Source: Chlorobium sp.
Lineage (GTDB): Bacteria; Bacteroidota; Chlorobiia; Chlorobiales; Chlorobiaceae
Assembly: GCA_028277225.1 (NCBI GenBank)
Contig: JANQHB010000017.1
Span: 44,826 to 108,825, forward strand
DNA length: 64,000 nucleotides
Direction: 5' to 3'
This document shows positions 18,328 to 28,833 of this stretch, in pieces (position 1 is the stretch's first letter; each line of letters opens with the position of its first letter). Both the position numbers and the translations under genes were made by a program. Below the pieces are notes generated by a model. The model worked only from the letters and a program-made list of their open reading frames with translations. It was not told where the DNA came from and searched no databases.

Positions 18328-19716
18328 TCAGTTCAGCGAAGACTGTTTGGCAGTCATTTCGTCAGCGTTGTCAGCAACCAGGATTTTGCTGTTGTGAAGT
18401 TGGGTGCGTAAATCCGAGACTGTGGCAAGAAAAGTATCCATTTCTCCTTTTGGCACGCTTTTGCTGATTTTGGTTGGGGTGCTGGCTGTTCTGAGCGCGG
18501 TCATCGGGTTCTGGTACTTTCCTCCTCTCAGGACCCTGAAATCAAGATGCGGCCCTGTTGAACGCCCTGTCGAGCCGACATAACCGATTACCTGTCCCTG
18601 TCTGACTCTGCTGCCATGCCTGGCTTTCGAGCTGAAACGGCTCAGGTGAAGGTATTTTGTGTGATAACCTCTTGCATGCTTGATGGTTATCATGTTGCCG
18701 GCGGCTCCTTTTCTGCCCCGGAAGGTGATCCTGCCGTCTGCTACAGCATAAACAGGTGTTCCACGAGGAGCGGCAAAGTCGACACCGCCATGGAAATGGC
18801 GTCGCCTCAGGATCGGATGCCGTCTGTAGCCGTAACCGCTTGATATTCTGGAGTAGCGGCAGGGTTTGATGAAAAAGGATCGGGCAAGAGTAAGGTTGAG
18901 TGCCTTTCCCTTTTCGTCAAAATATCCGGACTTACCTTTCGAATCAGTGTAACGGAATGCTGTCACGGGTTTGTTATCGACATAAATTTCCGCAGCAAGA
19001 ATGTTACCGAGCCCGACAAGCTCTCCGTTCAGCCATTTTTCTTCGAACAGGATGTTGTAGGCTGTTCCGGGCTGGATATCCCGTTTAAAATTGATCCTGT
19101 ACGAAAATATCCGCTGGAGCTGCGTTATGAGTGCATATCGATTCTGCTGTTGAAGTTCCGCAGAGAGGGAAGAGGAAATGCTGCCGTTCAGGGCGGAAAC
19201 CCGATTTTCGTGTTCCAGGGTTTCCTGCCAGATATTGAACGTCTGTTTTTCGGGAATCTGTTGTATATGGAGAATTCGGGAAGGGGATTGCTGATAACTT
19301 AAACAGAGAAACCTGCCGGAAGGGTCCTTTTCGATCAGGTATGTTTTGCCGGGCTTTACACTTCTGGCTGAAAAATCGCACGTCTTGAGTTGTGAGGTAA
19401 TTTCGGTGATCTGGGCCGGATCAAGACCCTCTCCGGACAGAATGCTATAGAGGGACTGTCCACGGCTTATGATTGCCTGAGAGATGGTATTGGAAAACCG
19501 GGCTTCATGCTCCTCAAGATATACCTGCTCGGGTTCTCCGGTTGCCCCAAGCTCGTCTTCATAATTATGAATCTGTAAGGCAGGCAGATGGTTGATCGCA
19601 GAAATGACGAGAATAGCCGCAAGTGTAATGACAAACAGTGTCCCCAGCGGCTTTTTGGGGGACTTTCTGTGAAAGAGCTTTCTGCTCTTTGTCGTTGGTC
19701 TCCTGAGTCTTCTCAT
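18328..19716 (-). CDS. M23-family (LytM-type) peptidase, membrane anchored
   Basis: This is a murein hydrolase-type protein of 462 residues. A basic N-terminus is followed by one membrane segment (LGTLFVITLAAILVISAI, about 24-41). A LysM-like or OapA-like region (QAIISRGQSLYSILSGEGLDPAQI, about 80-103) follows, and then a beta-rich linker. The M23 domain spans about 295-400. Zn ligands H309 and D313 (HGGVD) and H357 are present. The usual HxH reads H390-L-D392, so the last ligand position is Asp. C-terminal to the domain is a 60-residue extension. The product probably acts on peptidoglycan in the periplasm or regulates such an enzyme. It is monocistronic, next to an IS relic. Confidence 0.88.
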   Translation of the reverse strand: MRRLRRPTTKSRKLFHRKSPKKPLGTLFVITLAAILVISAINHLPALQIHNYEDELGATGEPEQVYLEEHEARFSNTISQAIISRGQSLYSILSGEGLDPAQITEITSQLKTCDFSARSVKPGKTYLIEKDPSGRFLCLSYQQSPSRILHIQQIPEKQTFNIWQETLEHENRVSALNGSISSSLSAELQQQNRYALITQLQRIFSYRINFKRDIQPGTAYNILFEEKWLNGELVGLGNILAAEIYVDNKPVTAFRYTDSKGKSGYFDEKGKALNLTLARSFFIKPCRYSRISSGYGYRRHPILRRRHFHGGVDFAAPRGTPVYAVADGRITFRGRKGAAGNMITIKHARGYHTKYLHLSRFSSKARHGSRVRQGQVIGYVGSTGRSTGPHLDFRVLRGGKYQNPMTALRTASTPTKISKSVPKGEMDTFLATVSDLRTQLHNSKILVADNADEMTAKQSSLN

Positions 19717-20127
19717 TGTCGATTGTCATTGGTTCAGGTACAAAATATACCGACACCAGCAGGAAATGCAGTCCGACTGCATACCTGAAAAGATGAGAGC
19801 ATTTCTGTGCTGTTGACACATTGTAACCTGTCAAAACAGGTGAAGGGGTACTATAGCGTTGCTCCCGGACGCCATCAGATTAGTTTATTAAATGTAGCAG
19901 GATTTTGAGCATTATGCAAAAGAACCTGTAAGATATGGGGCCTGCCGGGGCGCAAAACTGGATTCGGGCATGTTTTTTATCGATTATCTCTTCCTGATGC
20001 TTTTTTCTGCAACAGTTTTCAGTCGGAGATTGTTGCTATAAAAAGTAGATCAAGCGGCATTGTCAGTGAATGGCGAATGGTGTGGTCCTTTGTCAGTATT
20101 AGTAACTGTTAAAAATGAAGTAACCAT
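19717..20127. other. Intergenic region between the M23 peptidase and DUF4438 genes
   Basis: This 411-bp divergent region has no convincing reading frame. It includes a degenerate ATTCGCCATTCACTG-like stretch (20060-20085, on the minus strand), similar to low-complexity repeats elsewhere in the window. No RNA gene recognised. Confidence 0.5.
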
Positions 20128-21048
20128 ATGTTGAAAACAAACGAAAAAAAGCTTGTTGAATTTCTGCTTCAGTGTCAGCCGGGACCGCCGAAAACACGAG
20201 GCAGCTGGAGTGTCGATCATCAGGGAAAGCCATTCCTCCTTCCTTCAATCGGTGGGATCACCCTGAACGTTCAGGTTGGTGACAGCGCTTTCGAATGGGC
20301 GGGTGACCATGTGGAGCCGGGAGTGAGCTGTACCGCCGACACGCACAAACCATTCGATCACCCCAACAACGCGCTGCAGATATATTCATGTGTCGGTAAT
20401 ACGGCAACCGTCCATTCAGGTGCCGCAGAAGGGGAAAAAGGTGTTGTACTTGGGCACCATGGCGGCTCCGAACATATCATGGTGGATTTTCCCCGGAAAG
20501 TCAAGGAGAAAATGACCTACAGCGATACCATAATCGTTCACGCCAGAGGGCAGGGCCTCAAGCTTGTTGATTTCCCCGATATTGCCCTGTTCAATCTTGC
20601 TCCCGAACTGCTCCGGAAAATGAAGGTGACTCTCAATGGTGACGGCACGCTCGATGTGCCGGTTACAACGCTTGTCCCTGCAGCCTGTATGGGATCGGGA
20701 GTTGGTGCTTCGCATGTTGCCAAGGGCGATTACGATGTCATGACCAGTGACCCGGAGACGGTGAGTACGTTCGGGCTTGACAAGATGCGGTTCGGTGATT
20801 TTGTCGCACTTCTGGACCACGATAACCGCTACGGCAGGGCTTATCGAAAGGGTGCGGTATCCATTGGTGTCGTGGTGCACAGCGATTGCCTTGTTGCCGG
20901 TCACGGGCCGGGAGTGACAACGCTGATGACCTGTGTTCAATCGGAGATCAGACCGGTGATCGATCCTGCGGCAAATATTGCAGACCTTATCGGTATCGGC
21001 ACCCAACTTGAACGAACCAAAAGCGGAAAGAAAAAAGGCAAGTCGTAG
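20128..21048 (+). CDS. DUF4438-family protein of unknown function
   Basis: This 306-residue soluble protein has no signal peptide or membrane segment. It matches my memory of the DUF4438 family, a conserved group also found in thermophiles such as Thermotoga. Notable conserved-looking stretches are [64 protein letters not shown] and [20 protein letters not shown]. They are rich in His, Asp and Gly and suggest metal or nucleotide binding. The function is unknown. It is followed by hsp20 132 bp downstream on the same strand. The C-terminus is lysine-rich. Confidence 0.8.
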   Translation: MLKTNEKKLVEFLLQCQPGPPKTRGSWSVDHQGKPFLLPSIGGITLNVQVGDSAFEWAGDHVEPGVSCTADTHKPFDHPNNALQIYSCVGNTATVHSGAAEGEKGVVLGHHGGSEHIMVDFPRKVKEKMTYSDTIIVHARGQGLKLVDFPDIALFNLAPELLRKMKVTLNGDGTLDVPVTTLVPAACMGSGVGASHVAKGDYDVMTSDPETVSTFGLDKMRFGDFVALLDHDNRYGRAYRKGAVSIGVVVHSDCLVAGHGPGVTTLMTCVQSEIRPVIDPAANIADLIGIGTQLERTKSGKKKGKS

Positions 21049-21180
21049 GGAGCGAACCTTGTGAACGGAATTTTTCTCTCCCTGTTGTTGTTTTTTCTGT
21101 GTAGTCAATACCCCCTGCACTCAGGTGGAACGATAAAGTATCAATTCTGACAACAGCAATCGATCATATGGAGGAAAATC

Positions 21181-21597
21181 ATGGCAATCAAACTGTACGG
21201 ACGTGATCCGCTGAAAATGTTCGAGAATGTCTTCAGTGAAACCATGACGCCATTTTTCTCGTCCATGGCCCCGTCTTTCCGGGTTGACGTCAGCGAAGAT
21301 GAAAAGAATATCTACATCGAAGCCGACATGCCGGGCGTCAATAAGGAGGACGTCAAGATCAGTATGGATGAAGATGTTCTGACGATCAGTGCCGAAAGGT
21401 CACATGAAGAGGAAAAGAAAAAGAAGGACTATCACAGGATCGAAAGGTCCTACGGCAGCATGAGCCGGAGTTTTACGGTGGGAGACAACATCAGCGCAGA
21501 CGAGGTTGATGCGAGCTACGACAACGGTGTTCTGCATATTACGCTGCCGAAGAAAGAGCCTGTCGAAAAACCGAAGAAAGAGATCACGGTCAAATGA
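21181..21597 (+). CDS. Small heat shock protein, Hsp20 family
   Basis: ATP-independent holdase of 138 residues. An N-terminal arm with MFENVFSETMTPFFSSM is followed by an alpha-crystallin domain (about 32-125). This contains FRVDVSEDEKNIYIEADMPGV and the family ending DNGVLHITLPKKE, then a Lys/Glu-rich tail. GGAGG lies a few bases before the ATG. A strong terminator follows. No CIRCE operator (TTAGCACTC-N9-GAGTGCTAA) was seen upstream. Confidence 0.96.
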   Translation: MAIKLYGRDPLKMFENVFSETMTPFFSSMAPSFRVDVSEDEKNIYIEADMPGVNKEDVKISMDEDVLTISAERSHEEEKKKKDYHRIERSYGSMSRSFTVGDNISADEVDASYDNGVLHITLPKKEPVEKPKKEITVK

Positions 21598-21620
21598 AAA
21601 AGTTCCTCGTCATCTAAACA

Positions 21621-21660
21621 AAAGAGGCTGTTTCAGTAATGCAGAAACAGCCTCTTTTGT
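21621..21660 (+). terminator. Terminator of hsp20
   Basis: A 14-bp perfect stem (AAAGAGGCTGTTTC at 21621-21634 with GAAACAGCCTCTTT at 21644-21657), a 9-nt loop and following T residues lie 24 bp after the stop. Confidence 0.93.
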
Positions 21661-21823
21661 TTATGGCATGTGAAGATTTTTGCTGTCAGATCTGCTGTTT
21701 GTTTCAATATCGATTCACTTCTGCAGGTGCAAAGGAATGTTTCCGCAAGCAGTCACCATGGAACATCCCGATCGAGGCAGCCTTATATCGACAATTGCGA
21801 ACACAACAGATCAGGAATTCAGC

Positions 21824-21857
21824 ATAAAAAAAGGCTGCCCTTGTGACAAGGCAGCCT
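21824..21857 (-). terminator. Terminator of the bchHME operon
   Basis: AGGCTGCCCTTGT and ACAAGGCAGCCT pair with one bulged base. In the minus-strand direction this is followed by seven T residues. It lies 32 bp after the bchE stop. Confidence 0.92.
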
Positions 21858-21888
21858 CTTACTGTTGTTTCTCTTTGCAATGATACGA

Positions 21889-23529
21889 TCAGCAGTTTCG
21901 GACGGTCGATGAGGTGCGGTCCTTGATGGTGCTTTCATCGAATTCATCCCAGTCATGCTCATCGTGCTCACGCTGGTAACCTGCTTCCTTCAGTCCGAAG
22001 CTCATGTCGGCAACCATTTCGGGTCGTTTTTCCTTGAGGTTTTTTACCTCCTCCTGGGTGAGAATTCTTGACTTGTCGAAACCGAGGTCGATCTCGATCT
22101 TTCTGTTATTTGTTTTCACGCGATCGATATCGTAGAATCGCTTGGTGAGCGTTGTCTGCGCAAAGGCTTTGAGGCAGCCGAGCATATACTTGCGGACATA
22201 AGGATCCTTGATCCAGGGGTAGCTGAAGAATGATTTGCGTGCGTAGAACCGGCCGTATGATTTCAGGACGCCCTTGAGAACGTCTTCACGCTCCATGTTG
22301 TCCGGTTTGATGATCGGCGAGACAAAGTTATACCGTGAATAATCGCGCACCTCAACCCTGTCGCCAAGCTCCTTGAAGAGATCCGAAAACGGCCATGGGG
22401 TGTAGATGGTCCAGTTGGCCATATCGGGATCCCAGTCCTTGCAGAGCTGGTAGGTTTCCTCTATGGTTTCCGGCGTTTCATGCTCGAGACCCATTACGAA
22501 CTGGGCTTCCGCGACTATGCCGTTTTTCTGCAGAAGCTTGATGGCGTACTTGTTCTCCTCGATGGTCGTTTCCTTACGGAACCGGTTGAGGTTCATCTGG
22601 CTTGCAGCTTCCGTTCCGAGAGAGACGTGGACAAGACCGGCCTTGCGGAAAAACGGCAGGAGGTCTTCGTCACGCATGATATCGGTCACCCTTGTGTTGA
22701 TGCCCCAAGTAACGTCGAGTTTGCGGTCGATCAGTTCCTGGCAGAGGGAAACGAACTTCTGTTTGTTGATCGTCGGCTCCTCATCGGCAAGGATAAAGAA
22801 GCCGACGTTATATTTCTTCACGAGAATTTCGATCTCGTCTACAAAATGCTTCGGGCTTCTTGCACGGTACCGGCGCCAGAACTGCCACTGGGAACAGAAC
22901 GTACAGGTGAACGGACATCCTCTTGCAAAATTCGGTACGGCAAGGCGGCAGTTCAGCGGTGTGTAGATATATTTGTCCCAGTCATAGAGGCTCCAGTCCG
23001 GAGTCAAGTCGTCCAGGTCTTCGATAACCGGATGGGCCGCGGTTGCATGAACCTCGCCGTCTTCATTGACGTAGGCTATACCGGTGATGTTTTCACGGTC
23101 CTGCATATCGGTGCCCGCGTCAATTGCCTTGATGAGATTGACGGCAACCTCCTCACCTTCTCCCCGGATAACATAATCGGTTTCAGGCGCTTCACTGAGG
23201 ACCTGAGGATACATGAATGTCGAGTGAATGCCGCCCATGATCGTACGGATATTCGGATCGACTTTCTTGGCGAGTTTCATGATGTCCTGCGCCTTGAAGA
23301 TGGAGGGCGTGATATTTGTCGTCATGACCACGTCCGGTTTGTTTTTCCGGATGATCTCCTCGATGGTTTCGTCCGGAAGGTCTTCAGCCATGGCATCGAC
23401 AAAACGTATCTGTGTGTAACCGGCTTTTTTTAAAGCGCCGCCGATATAGGCTACCCAGCTTGGTGTCCAGTTGCCGGCAATCTCAGCTCCTCCAGAGTGA
23501 TAATTTGGCTGAACCATTAAAATTTTCAT
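21889..23529 (-). CDS. bchE: Anaerobic Mg-protoporphyrin IX monomethyl ester cyclase BchE
   Basis: BchE closes the fifth (E) ring of chlorophylls without oxygen, forming divinyl-protochlorophyllide. It uses a radical SAM [4Fe-4S] cluster and a cobalamin cofactor. The 546-residue product has an N-terminal B12-binding domain (MKILMVQPNYHSGGAEIAG..., about 1-135). The radical SAM core carries C205, C209 and C212 (RGCPFTCTFC), followed by a C-terminal extension with an acidic end. It is the last gene of bchH-bchM-bchE, 151 bp after bchM, so it follows the methyltransferase that makes its substrate. The terminator lies just downstream. Confidence 0.96.
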   Translation of the reverse strand: MKILMVQPNYHSGGAEIAGNWTPSWVAYIGGALKKAGYTQIRFVDAMAEDLPDETIEEIIRKNKPDVVMTTNITPSIFKAQDIMKLAKKVDPNIRTIMGGIHSTFMYPQVLSEAPETDYVIRGEGEEVAVNLIKAIDAGTDMQDRENITGIAYVNEDGEVHATAAHPVIEDLDDLTPDWSLYDWDKYIYTPLNCRLAVPNFARGCPFTCTFCSQWQFWRRYRARSPKHFVDEIEILVKKYNVGFFILADEEPTINKQKFVSLCQELIDRKLDVTWGINTRVTDIMRDEDLLPFFRKAGLVHVSLGTEAASQMNLNRFRKETTIEENKYAIKLLQKNGIVAEAQFVMGLEHETPETIEETYQLCKDWDPDMANWTIYTPWPFSDLFKELGDRVEVRDYSRYNFVSPIIKPDNMEREDVLKGVLKSYGRFYARKSFFSYPWIKDPYVRKYMLGCLKAFAQTTLTKRFYDIDRVKTNNRKIEIDLGFDKSRILTQEEVKNLKEKRPEMVADMSFGLKEAGYQREHDEHDWDEFDESTIKDRTSSTVRNC

Positions 23530-23680
23530 CGGTTTCCACCCTCCTGATAGGTTTTGTTTACAGCTCTGCAGCTTGTCCGGAAAAACATGAACGAGACTAT
23601 GAGGTCTTTACAAATAAGGGCTGCATAAAGAGCGCTCAATTTACAATTAATTTTTCAAACAAAATATGACGAGCAGGTTA

Positions 23681-24382
23681 TTACTGTTTTTCAGCGTGCA
23701 TAAGCATCGTGTGATAAAACCCGAAACTTATTTTTTCCCTGTTCTTTACAACCATTCCGGTCTCCTCCATTGCCTTGTGCATATTCTCGTCGATAATCAT
23801 CTGAATGGTGGTCCTCCGTTCCTTTTTAGGGAAAAAACCGCCCAGCCAGTGCTGAAAGGCGAGAATTCTGTTATATGGAGCATAGGTAAATATGATCGGT
23901 CCTTTTGTCAGGCTTGAAAGGTTTTTGAATGCCTGAAGAAAGCCTTCGGAAGGGTAATGAATAAGCACATCGAAACAGACAACAGCGTCATAGGCTCCCT
24001 TTACCGACTCGATGGTATTGACTTCGAAATCGATCTTGTCTGCAACACCTTTGGCTAACGCTTCCTGTCTGGATTTTTCAACCATCTGACTGGCAATATC
24101 AACCGCTTTGACGTTGTAGCCATTTCCTGCAAGGCGGATGCTGAACAAACCAGTTCCACAGCCTGCATCAAGAACTGTGGCGTTTTTTGGCAGGTCGAGC
24201 TTCTGGAGCCACTCGAATGCCCTGTCCATCATGACCGCATGTCCCTCGCGGACGGTTGTGCGAACGGTGGAAAGTTTTTCATTACCATAGATCGATGCCC
24301 AGCGATTGAATCCGTTTCCATTGAAATAGGAGCGGAGCATGTTCTGATGTTCCTCAGCATTGAATGATGATGTGCTGCTCAT
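23681..24382 (-). CDS. bchM: Mg-protoporphyrin IX O-methyltransferase BchM
   Basis: BchM methylates the 13-propionate of Mg-protoporphyrin IX using SAM. The 233-residue protein has a Rossmann methyltransferase fold with the SAM motif [10 protein letters not shown] (about 72-81), [15 protein letters not shown] and [12 protein letters not shown]. The N-terminus ([17 protein letters not shown]) is typical of BchM/ChlM. It lies between bchH and bchE, 52 bp after bchH, in pathway order. Confidence 0.95.
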   Translation of the reverse strand: MSSTSSFNAEEHQNMLRSYFNGNGFNRWASIYGNEKLSTVRTTVREGHAVMMDRAFEWLQKLDLPKNATVLDAGCGTGLFSIRLAGNGYNVKAVDIASQMVEKSRQEALAKGVADKIDFEVNTIESVKGAYDAVVCFDVLIHYPSEGFLQAFKNLSSLTKGPIIFTYAPYNRILAFQHWLGGFFPKKERRTTIQMIIDENMHKAMEETGMVVKNREKISFGFYHTMLMHAEKQ

Positions 24383-24434
24383 GCCTTTTCTTTTTTTCTT
24401 GAGGTGTTGTTATTCCGTTATTACTACCCAATTT

Positions 24435-27400
24435 TTATGTGACGCTTTCCAGTCCTTCCACATGGCTTTCCAGATTTTCGTAAAGTTCCTGGAGCTCTTC
24501 TATCGTTGCGTCGTCGGTTTTCCAGAATCCTCTCGAGTTCGCTTCGAGAAGACGCCGCGCCATTGAGAGCGTTGCGTGAGGATTCAGGTTCCTGAGCTTC
24601 TCGAGCATTTCCCTGTTCTGCAGGAAAGTTTCGTTGAAGCTGCTGTAAGTCCAGTCCTTTACAGCCGAAGCGGTTGCACTCCATCCGTAGGTATTGCAGA
24701 GGCGAGATTCTATCTCCCGTACTCCTTCATAACCGTTTTCAATCATCGACTCGTACCACCTGGGATTGAGGAGCTTTGTTCGTGCCTCGAGTGATACCAT
24801 GCTTTCGAGGGAACGTATCCTTGGTTTTTTTCCGTATTCGTCGACATCTCCCACCCTGACGTACGGTTTTGAGCGACTGACTTTTTCGACAGCTTTTGAG
24901 ACACCGCCAAGATACTCGTAATAGTGGTCAATATCCGACACGCCCATTTCGAGGCTGTCGATGTTCTGATAGGTGAGCCTGACATTACGCAAGGCGGAAG
25001 ATAATATTTCTGGCGATTCCTGCCATGCGCCTTGTGCACCAAAGGAAAAAGATTTCCTGTTGATGAAGGTTTCGGATAGTTCTGTGTCGTCTTCCCATGT
25101 ACTGCTTTCAACAAGATGATTAACATTGGCACCATAGCTGCCGGGTGCGTTGGAAAAAACCCGATTTGCCGCATCATTGAAAGCCAGGCCGTCTTCTCTG
25201 CACTGTTTGAGAACGTTTTTGCGGACATAATTGACTGTTTCCGGTTCTTCTGCCGATGCAGCAAGCCGGACAGCCTTGTCGAGAAGTCGGATCTGGTGGG
25301 AAAGCAGGTCGCGGAAAATGCCGCTAACCGTAATGACAACGTCGATTCGCGGACGACCGAGTTCTTCGACAGGGATAAGAACGACGTCGCTGATCTTGCC
25401 CAATTCGTCGGTTTTCGGTCTGGCTCCGAGAAGTGCGAGCGCCTGGGCGATACCTTCGCCGTCGCTCTTGATATTGTCGGTGCCCCAGAGAATGATCGCC
25501 GTCGACTCGGGAAAACAGCCATTTTCTTTCCTGTATCCTGAAAGAAGTTCTTCTGCTGCTGCCTGTCCCCGTCTCCATGCTATATCTGACGGGATGCTGA
25601 ACGGATCCAGGCTATGGATATTTCTGCCTGTCGGTACGATGTCGGGGTTTCTCACAAGGTCGTTTCCAGGTGAAGGCTCGATGTATTTGCCTGCAAGAGC
25701 GTCAAGTATTCCACTGACCTCGTTGTTGTTTATCAGTGCGAGAAATACTTTCTGCAGAAAAGACCAGAACGCTTCAAGTTCACCGTGACGGACAGGTGTT
25801 GAACGTTTGAGGTGGTTTTCTGCTGTCAGGGCTCTGACACGAAATGAGGCTTCGACCATGGAAAGAATCTCCTGACGGCTCCTGTTTTTTACCGGAAGGT
25901 TGCCGATAAACAGCCGGACGGTTTCCTTTCCAGTGTCGACGACCTCTCTCCAGAGATGTTCCGTTTCACGATCCCGTCCGCTTGTTTCAAAGAGTTGGTC
26001 ATAGTCGATATCGCGGCGCATGCAGATGAATTCATGCAGGGACAGGCTATCCAGCGATGCCAGAGGATAGGCGGCAAGTCGGGTCAGATGGTCGACCAGA
26101 GATCCTGGTTCGGGATCCTTGCCGATAACATGCAGTCCCAGAGGGATCATCCGTTCCTCGATCAGGTACAGTTCCGCATTGAGTGCCGTCAGATAGCCTT
26201 CGACCGAAAGGTTATCTTCCTGCGCTTCCAGTTCCAGAGTTTGAGCAAGCGCTCTGATCTCGCCGAGGAGTTCAGGGTCCTCTTTTTTCCGGCAGCTCTC
26301 GATGAGTTCCCTGAGGCGGCGGAGTTCCCTGTAGAGGCCTGCCTGTTCAAGGGGAGGACAGAGGTAGCTGACCAGTGTCGCGAAACCTCGTCTTTTGGCA
26401 ATAGCCCCTTCGCTGGGATTATTGACACAATAGTAGTAAAAGTGCGGCATGCTGCCTATCAGGCGTTTAGGCCAGCAGGACTGACCGAGTCCGATCTGTT
26501 TGCCTGGCATGAACTCGAGTGCGCCATGCGTTCCGAAGTGTACGACGGCATCGGCCTGCCAGACATGTTCGAGCCATGAGTAGAATGCAGCGAATGCATG
26601 GTTGGGGGCAGCGTCTTTTGCCATGAGCAGGCGCATTGGGTCACGTTCGTAACCGAACGATGGCTGCTGGCCGACAAAGATATTGCCGAAGGTTTTGCCC
26701 AGTATATGGAACCGCTTGCCGTCGTTGAGCAGTTCGCCGGGAGCGTCTTTCCAGAACGTCTCGATTTCATGATAATAGGGTGCGATCGATCGGTAGTCTT
26801 CGACCGGGAGGTGTTCTTCGACGTTGCCGTCGGTACCAAAGACGTGCCTGTTGCCTTCGAGCAGTTCCTCCCTGAGTGCCGCGGCGTTTTCAGGAAGCCG
26901 GACAACATAGCCGTTTCGCTGCAGTTCTTCGAGCAGGGTGTGAAGACTCTCGAAAACATTGAGATAGGCAGCGGTTCCGGCATTGCCGAGGTTGGGCGGA
27001 AAATTGAACAGAACAATGGCAATTTTTTTCTGTTCGGGATGCTTTTCTTTAAGGCAGAGCTGTTTGAAAAGGCGTTTTGACAGATGATCGATTTCCTTTT
27101 CCAGCGGTACTGTCCTGTCGGCTGACTCTTCAGCACCGGCAAAGACATGCGGTTCTATGGCGCCGTCAAGCTCAGGTACGGCAACGCTCAAGGCTGTCTG
27201 AAGAGGAGCCAGACCTTGAGAGCCTGATTGCCACTGCCGGATCGACTGAAAAGAAAGGGGAACGAGAGTCAGATATGGAACTCCCGACTGCTTAAGAGCG
27301 GCGACAGCTTCATCAGCCCTGCTTTCTGCCGGACCTCCGACAAGTGAAAAACCCGTTGTGTTGATGATCAGGTCCGGGCATATCCTGCCGTTGTTTTTCG

Positions 27401-28271
27401 TTCCGAAAAAGTTCTGTAATGCCGGTCTGAAATCAAGTCCGCCGCTGTAGACAATGACGGTGTCGATTCCACTTGACTCGATCGAGCGGCTAAGATACTC
27501 CAGGTGGTGCATGTTTTTGCCCAGAACAGTCGCTCGCATGGCAAGCAGAGCGACAAGACCTTTTCTTCTTTTGCCGTTTCGACTGGTCTCCAGCCATTGG
27601 CGGAAGTGGATCGAAGATCTGAACGGTTCGGGTGCTTCAGGGTGGCAAAGTGCTGCATCGGGGTAGAAAACCGGATCCTTTTGCGGAAGCTTCGAAGAAA
27701 ATGACGGAACATAGCGGGTTATGAGCATACTGAGGAACCGCTGCATGTTTTCATCCGAACCGTTGAGCCAGAACTGATGAGAGGCGATAAAGGTATGGAT
27801 GTCCCGGGCTTTCCCCGGTATGTGCTTCATGAGACGGCTGATGTTGCGCACAAGAGAGAGCTGGCGCTCCTTTTCCCCCTGGTTGTTTTTCGGCTTGAGG
27901 CGTGAGGCGAGTTCTCCGAACAAGCCGGGTTGCCGTTTTTCTTCGGAGTGCTTCTGCAGGCTGAATTTTCCGATTCTGGTCTGATGGATAAGGGCAGGAT
28001 TGCTCGTGATGATGCATACCGGGCATTCTGCTTCGGACAGGAGTGTCTCAAGAGGCCTTACTATGTCTTCACTGAAAAGCATCGAGCCGAAAATAAAATC
28101 GGCAGCAGCAATATCCTTCCGGAGTTTCTGCCACGATTCCCGGCCTCTGTTAAGGCCGAGGTTGTAGACAATAACCTCGAGCTCACAGTCATATTTGCTG
28201 TTCAGAACAACAGCAGCCTGTTTCAGCACACTGTTGTTTGTTGCTTCCATTGTCAGAAAGAGAAAGCGCAT
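24435..28271 (-). CDS. bchH: Mg-chelatase large subunit BchH
   Basis: Porphyrin-binding large subunit of magnesium chelatase. Starting at the ATG at 28271 ([18 protein letters not shown]) the product has 1278 residues. The frame is open 17 codons further upstream to 28322, but the chosen start gives the usual BchH N-terminus, with an AGAGA about 7 nt before it. Conserved blocks include [53 protein letters not shown] and [18 protein letters not shown]. It is clearly diverged from BchS in this window. It heads the bchH-bchM-bchE operon, which couples chelation, methylation and cyclisation. The BchH label versus BchT rests on that operon. Confidence 0.9.
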   Translation of the reverse strand: MRFLFLTMEATNNSVLKQAAVVLNSKYDCELEVIVYNLGLNRGRESWQKLRKDIAAADFIFGSMLFSEDIVRPLETLLSEAECPVCIITSNPALIHQTRIGKFSLQKHSEEKRQPGLFGELASRLKPKNNQGEKERQLSLVRNISRLMKHIPGKARDIHTFIASHQFWLNGSDENMQRFLSMLITRYVPSFSSKLPQKDPVFYPDAALCHPEAPEPFRSSIHFRQWLETSRNGKRRKGLVALLAMRATVLGKNMHHLEYLSRSIESSGIDTVIVYSGGLDFRPALQNFFGTKNNGRICPDLIINTTGFSLVGGPAESRADEAVAALKQSGVPYLTLVPLSFQSIRQWQSGSQGLAPLQTALSVAVPELDGAIEPHVFAGAEESADRTVPLEKEIDHLSKRLFKQLCLKEKHPEQKKIAIVLFNFPPNLGNAGTAAYLNVFESLHTLLEELQRNGYVVRLPENAAALREELLEGNRHVFGTDGNVEEHLPVEDYRSIAPYYHEIETFWKDAPGELLNDGKRFHILGKTFGNIFVGQQPSFGYERDPMRLLMAKDAAPNHAFAAFYSWLEHVWQADAVVHFGTHGALEFMPGKQIGLGQSCWPKRLIGSMPHFYYYCVNNPSEGAIAKRRGFATLVSYLCPPLEQAGLYRELRRLRELIESCRKKEDPELLGEIRALAQTLELEAQEDNLSVEGYLTALNAELYLIEERMIPLGLHVIGKDPEPGSLVDHLTRLAAYPLASLDSLSLHEFICMRRDIDYDQLFETSGRDRETEHLWREVVDTGKETVRLFIGNLPVKNRSRQEILSMVEASFRVRALTAENHLKRSTPVRHGELEAFWSFLQKVFLALINNNEVSGILDALAGKYIEPSPGNDLVRNPDIVPTGRNIHSLDPFSIPSDIAWRRGQAAAEELLSGYRKENGCFPESTAIILWGTDNIKSDGEGIAQALALLGARPKTDELGKISDVVLIPVEELGRPRIDVVITVSGIFRDLLSHQIRLLDKAVRLAASAEEPETVNYVRKNVLKQCREDGLAFNDAANRVFSNAPGSYGANVNHLVESSTWEDDTELSETFINRKSFSFGAQGAWQESPEILSSALRNVRLTYQNIDSLEMGVSDIDHYYEYLGGVSKAVEKVSRSKPYVRVGDVDEYGKKPRIRSLESMVSLEARTKLLNPRWYESMIENGYEGVREIESRLCNTYGWSATASAVKDWTYSSFNETFLQNREMLEKLRNLNPHATLSMARRLLEANSRGFWKTDDATIEELQELYENLESHVEGLESVT

Positions 28272-28833
28272 GAGCCAGTCTCTATTGAATGCCATGGTTG
28301 CGGTATACAGAGACCGCAACATTAATACTTATAAGCTTTACGTCGTCTATGTCTGGACGTACAATGCGGTGTGTGTTATGCTTAAATCTGTGCCTTTGAG
28401 CTTTCAGGCAGCGGATCGCAGCGTGTGGGGTATTTACAGAAGAAGGGCGCGGTTCAGAAGAAACACGGAAGTATGGGGCGAACCGGGAGGAGTGTTAGAG
28501 AGTCTGGAGATTGATTTCCGTGACTGTAGCACAAGAAAGCCTTGCTGTCGGAATACGTTGTAAAATGCGCTTGCAGACGGTGCCGCTTTTTGAACGGCCG
28601 GAGCTTTGGTCAGCAAGGCGGTAAAGAGGGGAGAAGCAGAGGATACATGCTCACGGGATACTATTCCAGACGGACAGTCGCGGCTTTTCGACTTGGCGGT
28701 GAATGTAGAAGTTTTCGCCAGAAAGTTATGGCCGAGTACTGATATGACGAAGAAGAGCGTTATCTCGGCAAGTCGCCATATCGCCCTTGATATGTTGTGT
28801 TTCTCCTGTGAAGACATGCCTAGTACTTTTTAG
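28272..28833. other. Long gene-free region upstream of bchH
   Basis: About 560 bases with no convincing gene. A minus-strand frame at 28434-28817 (127 codons) lacks family resemblance and is Ser/Ala-rich like a random frame. The promoter of bchHME must lie here. I checked the minus strand for a B12 riboswitch, because BchE needs cobalamin, and did not find the conserved core. Confidence 0.5.

Noticed and set aside
28434..28817. 127-codon minus-strand frame upstream of bchH
   Set aside because: No family resemblance, Ser/Ala-rich random-like composition, lies in a promoter/IS-relic region; kept as intergenic.
28272..28833. Cobalamin riboswitch upstream of bchHME
   Set aside because: Expected because BchE uses B12, but the conserved core and the B12 box could not be found by eye on the minus strand. 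A covariance search would settle it.
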